Part shown: in pieces, positions 1 through 4,522 of the stretch
Layout of the letters: each line of letters begins with the position of its first letter
How positions within the stretch are numbered: position 1 is the stretch's first letter
Source: Candidatus Odinarchaeota archaeon
GTDB taxonomy: Archaea; Asgardarchaeota; Baldrarchaeia; Baldrarchaeales; DXJG01
DNA length: 5,199 nucleotides
Direction: 5' to 3'
Assembly (NCBI GenBank): GCA_021158895.1
Contig: JAGGSW010000110.1
Span: 1-5,199, forward strand
The notes under the pieces: model-generated
Databases searched by the model: none
What the model was told of the DNA's origin: nothing
Seen by the model: only the letters and a program-made list of their open reading frames with translations
Position numbers and translations under genes: made by a program

Positions 1-69
1 CCTTTAATATGATCTTCAACAAGTTCATCGGAATATACCCGATGAACTTGTTGAAGATCATATTAAAGG
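1..69. repeat. Perfect 31-bp inverted repeat (fold-back) at window edge
   Basis: Bases 1-31 are the exact reverse complement of 39-69, around a 7-base loop (32-38). The right arm reads as genuine coding sequence of the downstream asparaginase. The left arm puts an in-frame TAA (5-7) into that reading frame and has no coding sense of its own. A perfect palindrome of this length that starts at base 1 and lies inside a conserved protein is most simply a fold-back chimera at a contig end, from amplification or assembly. A real cruciform or terminator is less likely because the right arm is protein-coding and there is no T-tract. Confidence 0.9.
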
Positions 70-889
70 AGTTAAAAATGCTGCTAATATTGGTTGGAAA
101 ATTCTTAAGAACAGAGGTTCAGCATTAGACGCCGTTGAAGAAGCAGTGAAAGCTATGGAAGATGACCCCACATTTGATGCTGGTAAGGGGTCTTTTCTAA
201 ACGAAGAGGGTTTTGTTGAACTTGACGCAATAATTATGGATGGCGCTACTTTAAATGTGGGCGCGGTTGCAGCTGTAAGAAATATTAAAAATCCTGTAGT
301 TTTAGCTAGGAAGGTTATGGAGCTTACGGAGCATGTTCTCCTTGTAGGTGAAGGCGCCAATAGGTTTGCCAAGAAGATAGGTATGAAAACAGTTGATTTA
401 AGCGAACTCGTTTTGGAGAGAGAAATAGAGCGATGGAAAAAGTTTAAAGAAGGAAAAATAAGCATTGAAAAACTGTTTGAACAAACTCCAAGAGGAACTG
501 TAGGTGCTGTTGCACTTGATAAACATGGAAATTTTGCCGCTGCAACCTCAACAGGTGGCGTTGCTGGTAAAATGGTAGGTCGTGTAGGTGACACACCTAT
601 AGTAGGGTGTGGTGCATACGCCGATAATAATTATGGTGCTGTTTCTTCAACAGGCCACGGTGAAAAAATAATGAAAATCGTCCTTGCTAAAGAAGTAATT
701 AATTTTATCGCTCAAGGCTGCAGTGCCCAGGAAGCAGCAGATAAAGGTATCAAATTAATCTGGGAGAGATTAAAAGGTAGAGCCGGCGTAATCGTAATCG
801 ATAAAAATGGAAATACTGGTATTTCCTATAATACGCCTAGGATGGCATACGCATACGTAAAAAATGGCAAAGTATATTCTGGAATTTAA
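32..889 (+). CDS. Plant-type L-asparaginase / isoaspartyl peptidase, 5' partial
   Basis: This is an Ntn-hydrolase that hydrolyses L-asparagine and/or isoaspartyl dipeptides, acting in the cytoplasm. The precursor is normally cut by itself to expose an N-terminal threonine. The frame reads from the palindrome loop as NIPDELVEDHIKGVKNAA, the usual N-terminal region of the family, followed by SALDAVEEAV, DDPTFDAGKGS and VELDAIIMDG. The nucleophile is the Thr of GTVGAVALD (codon 497-499). Substrate-binding motifs follow: GRVGD (Arg codon 581-583, Asp 590-592), GAYADN, and TGHGE (650-664). The GTG at 146 is not the start, because conserved sequence extends well upstream of it. The first 10-15 residues, including the expected HGGAG motif, are missing since the 5' end runs into the fold-back repeat. 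The stop is TAA. A T-rich stretch (about 891-901) could end the transcript. The family call is firm; asparaginase versus isoaspartyl peptidase preference cannot be decided. Confidence 0.92.
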   Translation, partial: NIPDELVEDHIKGVKNAANIGWKILKNRGSALDAVEEAVKAMEDDPTFDAGKGSFLNEEGFVELDAIIMDGATLNVGAVAAVRNIKNPVVLARKVMELTEHVLLVGEGANRFAKKIGMKTVDLSELVLEREIERWKKFKEGKISIEKLFEQTPRGTVGAVALDKHGNFAAATSTGGVAGKMVGRVGDTPIVGCGAYADNNYGAVSSTGHGEKIMKIVLAKEVINFIAQGCSAQEAADKGIKLIWERLKGRAGVIVIDKNGNTGISYNTPRMAYAYVKNGKVYSGI

Positions 890-912
890 ACTTTTATTTT
901 AATTGCTTTCAT

Positions 913-930
913 GTAAAGTTTTTATAATTT
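913..930 (+). promoter_or_regulatory. Possible archaeal BRE/TATA promoter for the DUF3795 gene
   Basis: A purine-rich GTAAAG (913-918) is followed by TTTATAAT (921-928), resembling an archaeal BRE plus TATA box. Transcription would be expected about 25 bases downstream, near 948-952. That gives a very short leader before the TTG start at 962. The call rests on pattern and position only; the AT-rich background makes chance matches common. Confidence 0.35.
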
Positions 931-949
931 TAGTGTGCAATTTAGACAA

Positions 950-954
950 GAGGT
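950..954 (+). promoter_or_regulatory. Shine-Dalgarno GAGGT deciding the TTG-962 start
   Basis: GAGGT lies 7 bases before TTG 962-964. The alternative in-frame GTG at 935 has no comparable site and would sit within the expected promoter-to-start region. The site therefore favours the shorter protein, which begins just ahead of the conserved AGRCGFYCG motif. Confidence 0.6.
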
Positions 955-961
955 TACAATC

Positions 962-1327
962 TTGGTCAATAAAAATCTTGCTGGTAGATGCGGTTTTTAT
1001 TGTGGTGTTTGTGAGAATTATCGAGCCTATAAAGACTCTGAGAAACTTAGGGAGGAGATAGCTAAGAAACATGGTTGTTCTCCAGACGATGTTAAGTGTG
1101 AAGGTTGCCAAGCTGTTGATATTTGCGGTTGGTCTCACGATAAGCAGTGGGGTGCTAACTGTAAAATTTTAAAATGTTTAAACAGTAAGGGGCTAAAGTT
1201 TTGCTTTGAATGCGATAAATATGATACGTGTGAACTATTTAGTAGTTTCGCTGAGATCTGCTTGAAATCTGGAATAAATTTAAGGAAGAACCTTCAGATG
1301 ATTAAGGAGGGTAAAATTAAGCAGTAG
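962..1327 (+). CDS. DUF3795 cysteine-rich protein
   Basis: This 121-residue protein matches the DUF3795 family from memory of its pattern: GRCGFYCGVC at residues 8-17, YRAYKDSEKLREEIAKKHGC at 20-39, KCEGCQ at 45-50, NCKILKC at 66-72, and FCFECDKYDTC at 80-90. It has 13 cysteines in 121 residues, mostly in CxxC-like pairs, so metal (zinc or Fe-S) binding is likely; the family's function is unknown. There is no signal peptide or membrane segment. The TTG at 962 is chosen because of the SD at 950-954 and the conserved N-terminus; a GTG at 935 would add nine residues. The gene ends in TAG, the only TAG stop among the genes here. The same frame stays open after it into a zinc ribbon, so a readthrough fusion is possible. 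The gene has no obvious link to the nif-like operon downstream. Confidence 0.88.
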   Translation: MVNKNLAGRCGFYCGVCENYRAYKDSEKLREEIAKKHGCSPDDVKCEGCQAVDICGWSHDKQWGANCKILKCLNSKGLKFCFECDKYDTCELFSSFAEICLKSGINLRKNLQMIKEGKIKQ

Positions 1328-1330
1328 CTT

Positions 1331-1435
1331 TTGGAACAAGATAAGAAGTGGCGTTGCCCAAACTGCGGGAAACCGATCATCGTGTCACCTGACTATAAAA
1401 CTTGCCATTGGTGTGGATATCAACTTCACGAATAA
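1331..1435 (+). CDS. 34-aa zinc-ribbon miniprotein
   Basis: Read from TTG 1331, this frame gives a 34-residue protein with CPNC at residues 9-12 and CHWC at 25-28, a textbook zinc ribbon with a 12-residue loop, ending in TAA. The four cysteines, the glycines after each second cysteine and the aromatic residues are what a folded ribbon needs, so chance is unlikely. It starts one codon (CTT) after the TAG of the DUF3795 gene, in the same frame. The nearest SD-like GGAGGG (1306-1311) is 19 bases upstream, too far for normal use. Translation would therefore depend on coupling or reinitiation after the upstream stop, or on readthrough of TAG, which would make a 157-residue fusion. The function is unknown; binding of a partner protein or nucleic acid is typical of such ribbons. 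Confidence 0.65.
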   Translation: MEQDKKWRCPNCGKPIIVSPDYKTCHWCGYQLHE

Positions 1436-1611
1436 ACTCTAAATTTACTGCTCCGCTTGAATAATGGCCTAAACTTTAAATTTCATATCGTGTGTGCTAT
1501 TTAAGTCGTTATTAAATGTACTTGTTATTAAATATGATAGTAAAATTAATACTGCAGTTTAAAGTATTATTGATTGAATACTGGTGAAACTGGAGAGAAG
1601 ATGAGTTTCTG
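1436..1611. other. 176-bp intergenic region with a 16-bp-spaced direct repeat
   Basis: No coding potential, tRNA fold or T-tract terminator is evident. GTTATTAAAT occurs twice (1508-1517 and 1524-1533) with a 16-base period. TTTAAAG (1558-1564) could serve as a TATA element for the gene at 1612. GGAGAG (1592-1597) is the only SD-like site near that gene's start. Confidence 0.5.
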
Positions 1612-2283
1612 ATGTACGTGGAGGAAATTGTTCAGGTTTTAGCTTCCCTTTTTGAGGAAAACAAAGATGTTGCAAAACTTATGTACAAAATATTAGCTAG
1701 TGGAAAAGATATGATTAGTTTTGGAGATATTTTATTTTTAGCTGGTAAGGTTGTAAGTGATGAGTCACTGAAGAAAGAGTTAGCTGAGGAAACTGTTTTA
1801 TCTATGTACTGGTGGAGAATGCTTCTACCTGTTAGAATGAAACATGTTAAATGCCTTTCGTGGGAAAATAGACTGCTTCTTTCAGATATTAATGAAATGT
1901 TTGAGATACCTCCATGTATAAGATATGCCTTTGAAGGTCTTTGCATGAGAGGGACTTGGGACTACGAGTACTCTGTTTACCGATATTTTAGTCAAATCAA
2001 AGAACCGTACAAAAATTTAATCCTACACATTGTCAACGGGTTAATTGAGAAAACAATCTCCAACTATTATGTAACTGCAACCTCCATAAGAGAGGAATGT
2101 AAAAGACAAAAATTTCCCTCTTCGAGAGTTGGGATTTTAATTGCAGAATTAAAAGGTGGAGGCTTCATAAGCCCGCTTGTTTTCACGCCTCTACCTAAAA
2201 TTCTCAGATTAAAAGAAGAACCGTTATACGAGTTGAACAAGGCTCTATTTGCCCTTAAACTACAGGTATTTAATGTTGATTAA
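1612..2283 (+). CDS. Hypothetical protein with possible C-terminal winged helix
   Basis: I do not recognise this 223-residue protein. The N-terminal half is helical and charged (residues 1-65). It is followed by an aromatic stretch (YWWRM, 66-70) and a segment with scattered cysteines (81, 102, 111). Residues 136-205 resemble a winged helix-turn-helix: a helix (ILHIVNGLIEK), then ATSIREECKRQ, then PSSRVGILIAELKGGGFISP, where the last helix reads like a recognition helix followed by a hydrophobic turn and wing. There are no membrane segments. ATG 1612 is the only ATG near the start; the frame is open only back to a TGA at 1585-1587. The SD-like GGAGAG lies 14 bases away, longer than usual, so the start is slightly uncertain. 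Its place just upstream of the nif-like operon, on the same strand, makes a regulator of that operon a reasonable guess, but nothing proves it. It is a real gene on ORF length and composition. Confidence 0.7.
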   Translation: MYVEEIVQVLASLFEENKDVAKLMYKILASGKDMISFGDILFLAGKVVSDESLKKELAEETVLSMYWWRMLLPVRMKHVKCLSWENRLLLSDINEMFEIPPCIRYAFEGLCMRGTWDYEYSVYRYFSQIKEPYKNLILHIVNGLIEKTISNYYVTATSIREECKRQKFPSSRVGILIAELKGGGFISPLVFTPLPKILRLKEEPLYELNKALFALKLQVFNVD

Positions 2284-2461
2284 GCTAAGTGCCCAATAGG
2301 TATTACTGAATCTATGACTTAAATCAAGTTCATTAACTTAAGAGAAACCACCTTACCATTCTTAGAAACTTAGCCATGCCTACATTTGTATCTAAATCAC
2401 ATAATTTTTATTAGGTTTGCATTTATGGTTGATGACCTTATTACGTTTGGAGGCTTACGAC
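2284..2461. promoter_or_regulatory. 178-bp upstream region of the nif-like operon, possible TATA box
   Basis: This gap carries the likely promoter of the operon. CATAATTTTTAT (about 2399-2410) is the best TATA-like element; initiation near 2430 would leave a leader of about 30 bases containing the SD at 2449-2453. A small hairpin, AAGTT-CATT-AACTT, sits at about 2325-2338 and could be an operator half-site, but a 5-bp stem in AT-rich DNA is weak evidence. No terminator with a T-tract is seen after the preceding gene. Confidence 0.35.
2449..2453 (+). promoter_or_regulatory. Shine-Dalgarno GGAGG deciding the TTG-2462 start
   Basis: GGAGG is followed by 8 bases and then an in-frame TTG at 2462-2464, an ideal distance. 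Upstream in-frame candidates (TTG 2417, TTG 2429, ATG 2432) have no good SD, and using them would bury this site inside the gene. The GTG at 2471 would be 17 bases away, too far. Confidence 0.7.
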
Positions 2462-3676
2462 TTGGCCTTAGTGCCTTATAGAACATGTAAATTGTTTGGT
2501 GCCATTAGGGTTGTTCTTGGTATTCGTGGATCTGTTGTTTTGATTCATGGTCCTCGAGGATGCGCCTACCATATTAGATATTTGCTGGGTATGCGAGGCC
2601 CTTTTTCTGGTGTAATTCTTACTACTCAGATGGATGAGAGAGATGTTATTTTTGGTGCAAGTGAAAAACTGCAAAACGCAATTTTACAAGTTGACAAGGA
2701 GTATTCTCCTGAACTTATTGCTGTTTTGACTTCATGTGCAAGTAGTATTATTGGTGAGGATGTTGACTCGGTTATAAGATCCGTTAAAGACGATGTGAAG
2801 GCTAAAATTATTTTTGTCCCTGCTGGTGGCTTTGAAGGAGACCATATTGATGGTTATAAAGAAGCATTAAATGTAATTGTTAAGGAGCTTGTTTCCGAAC
2901 CTGAAAGAAAACTGGAAGACTCAGTTAACTTAGTAGGGTTATATCGTTTTGGCCCTGATGTTAAAGACCTCTTAAACCTCTTATCGAAGTTAGAGGTAAA
3001 TGTTAATGGGATTTTAACAGTTAACTCTTCTTTAGACGTTCTTCGAAAACTGTCTGAAGCTTCTTTAAACGTTATTATGTGTGAAGCCAGCGGTTTTGAA
3101 GCTGCACGTCTCATGGAGAAACTTTACAACATTCCTTTCGTTTACTCAACTCTGCCAATTGGTATTGCATCAACGGAACGCTTTCTGCTTAAAGTCCTTG
3201 AAGGTTTAGGTAAAGAACCTAAGCTTCCAGATCCTGTTGAAAAAGAAAAAAGATTAGCAGTTAAAGAGATTGAGAAAGTTGTAGAGCATCTTAAGGGTTT
3301 GAGAGTTGCCATTATTAGTGGTTCTACCCGCATTGCCCCTCTTACCGAATTTGTTTGGGAGCTTGGAATGGAGCCTGCTGTCGTCTCGATTGACAGGCTT
3401 GGCGAAGTTACATTAGATTTGTTAGATATGGTTGTTAAGGAGCATTCTTTAAGTCCCAAAGTTTTGAAGGAACCTGACTACCGAGAAGTTTTAGATACCC
3501 TAAAAGAAGAAAAAGTTGACTTGATTTTGGGAGGACTTTACGAGAGATCTCTCTCCTACGAGCTAAATGTACCTTTATACGATATTATGCATAGCGAAGA
3601 GCGAACCATGGGTTTTAAAAATGCCGCACTTCTTGCTCAAAACATACTTTCAAAAATTAAAAATTGGAAAACATGA
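2462..3676 (+). CDS. Nitrogenase component 1-like protein (NifD/NifE family)
   Basis: This 404-residue protein belongs to the nitrogenase component-1 superfamily and would receive electrons from the NifH-type partner encoded next. Family signs are RTCKLFGAIRVVLG (7-20), IHGPRGCAYH (28-37), QMDERDVIFGASEKLQNAI (56-74), LTSCASSIIGEDVD (89-102) and PAGGFEGDHIDGYKEA (120-135). Cys9, Cys34 and Cys92 match the three NifD cysteines that hold the P-cluster (Cys62, Cys88 and Cys154 in Azotobacter). In the second half, NVIMCEASG puts Cys207 where NifD has cofactor ligand Cys275, and YDIMHSEERTMGF puts His377 near cofactor ligand His442. The region of the catalytic His195 appears replaced. It is about 80 residues shorter than NifD. 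The TTG start is chosen by the GGAGG SD; an upstream TTG would give 419 residues. NifH follows after 21 bp, then NifB. Alternatives are a CfbD-like or other group IV homologue, or a NifE-like scaffold. The superfamily is certain, the reaction unknown. Confidence 0.88.
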   Translation: MALVPYRTCKLFGAIRVVLGIRGSVVLIHGPRGCAYHIRYLLGMRGPFSGVILTTQMDERDVIFGASEKLQNAILQVDKEYSPELIAVLTSCASSIIGEDVDSVIRSVKDDVKAKIIFVPAGGFEGDHIDGYKEALNVIVKELVSEPERKLEDSVNLVGLYRFGPDVKDLLNLLSKLEVNVNGILTVNSSLDVLRKLSEASLNVIMCEASGFEAARLMEKLYNIPFVYSTLPIGIASTERFLLKVLEGLGKEPKLPDPVEKEKRLAVKEIEKVVEHLKGLRVAIISGSTRIAPLTEFVWELGMEPAVVSIDRLGEVTLDLLDMVVKEHSLSPKVLKEPDYREVLDTLKEEKVDLILGGLYERSLSYELNVPLYDIMHSEERTMGFKNAALLAQNILSKIKNWKT

Positions 3677-3697
3677 AAAACCTATGGAGGGTTTTGG

Positions 3698-4522
3698 ATG
3701 CAAATACGGCAAATAGCCATCTATGGGAAAGGTGGAATCGGGAAATCTACCATAGCCGCCAATATTTCAGCTGCACTAGCTGAGAAAGGTCTTAGAGTTA
3801 TGTTGGTGGGGTGTGACCCCAAAAGAGATTCAACAATGACCTTAGTTGGTGGAAAACAGCTACCACCGTTGCTTGAACTTCTAAAAGATAAAAAGAAAAT
3901 ATCATTAGATGACGTGGTTTTTGAGGGTTTTAAGGGCGTTTTATGCGTTGAGGTTGGTGGCCCTGAGCCGGGTATTGGTTGTGCTGGTAGAGGTTTAATT
4001 CTCGCTTTTAGAACCCTTGAGAAGCTAGGGGCTTTTGAACAGTCGTTGGATTTTATAATTTATGATGTTCCTGGAGATGTTGTTTGTGGTGGTTTTGCTG
4101 TTCCTATGCGTGAAGGTTTTGCAAGAGAAGTTTATATTGTGACTTCTGGAGAATATCTTTCTCTTTACGCTGCAAACAATATTTGTAAAGGAGTTAAACG
4201 GATAAATGCTAGGCTTGGCGGAATTATTTGCAATTCTCGAAGAGTTCCACGTGAAAAAGAGATTGTTGAAATGTTTACACGAGCCGTAAAAACCAAGGTA
4301 GTTGGTTTTGTTCCTTGGGATCCTATTGTACCAAAATGTGAACTTCAAGGTAAAACTGTAATCGAAGGTGCACCCACTTCGAAGCAGGCTGAAATTTACC
4401 GAAGACTGGCTGTTAACATATTAGAAAATAAAGAGCTCGTTGTTCCAAGTCCTTTGCCACATATGGAACTTAGAACTTTTATGAAAAAATTTATGGGAGG
4501 TTTCACACATGAATGGAAATAA
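3698..4522 (+). CDS. nifH: NifH-type nitrogenase iron protein (ATP-dependent reductase)
   Basis: This 274-residue P-loop ATPase carries one [4Fe-4S] cluster across a homodimer and donates electrons to a component-1 partner on ATP hydrolysis. The Walker A motif is GKGGIGKST (10-18), switch I is GCDPKRDST (38-46), and the cluster ligands are Cys95 in GPEPGIGCAGRG and Cys130 in GDVVCGGFA. Arg98 corresponds to the ADP-ribosylated Arg100 of Azotobacter NifH. Two departures stand out: switch II reads DVPGD instead of DVLGD (Pro125 at the Leu127 position), and switch I has Arg43 where NifH has Ala. It is about 20 residues shorter than NifH at the C-terminus. The ATG has a GGAGGG SD (3686-3691) 6 bases upstream. 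It lies 21 bp after the component-1 gene and overlaps nifB by 14 bp, so co-translation is expected. The symbol reflects homology only; CfbC, BchL and group IV iron proteins share these motifs. Confidence 0.92.
   Translation: MQIRQIAIYGKGGIGKSTIAANISAALAEKGLRVMLVGCDPKRDSTMTLVGGKQLPPLLELLKDKKKISLDDVVFEGFKGVLCVEVGGPEPGIGCAGRGLILAFRTLEKLGAFEQSLDFIIYDVPGDVVCGGFAVPMREGFAREVYIVTSGEYLSLYAANNICKGVKRINARLGGIICNSRRVPREKEIVEMFTRAVKTKVVGFVPWDPIVPKCELQGKTVIEGAPTSKQAEIYRRLAVNILENKELVVPSPLPHMELRTFMKKFMGGFTHEWK

Noticed and set aside
146..148. GTG at 146 as the asparaginase start
   Set aside because: The family motif SALDAVEEAV and more N-terminal conserved sequence lie upstream in the same frame, so this would cut into the conserved fold.
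58..594. 178-residue open frame on the - strand
   Set aside because: It lies antisense to well-conserved asparaginase sequence and has a Ser/Thr/Pro/Ala-rich low-complexity translation with no recognisable motif; a shadow frame.
1436..1611. tRNA, riboswitch or CRISPR in the intergenic gap
   Set aside because: No cloverleaf-like stems, no T-loop consensus, no repeat-spacer pattern; only a two-copy short AT-rich repeat.
2325..2338. Small hairpin AAGTT-CATT-AACTT as a terminator
   Set aside because: Only a 5-bp AT-rich stem with no following T-tract; insufficient for a terminator call.
3142..3459. - strand open frame within the component-1 gene
   Set aside because: No motif, antisense to conserved nitrogenase-like sequence, no SD.
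4025..4348. - strand open frame within nifH
   Set aside because: Asn/Ser-rich translation antisense to the Cys130 and switch II region; no independent coding support.
2462..4522. Assignment as CfbC/CfbD (coenzyme F430 synthesis)
   Set aside because: Considered because archaeal NifH/NifD-like pairs are often Cfb. Not adopted because an intact NifB follows in the same operon and the component-1 motifs around Cys9, Cys34, Cys92, Cys207 and His377 look closer to NifD/NifE; it stays possible without a phylogeny.
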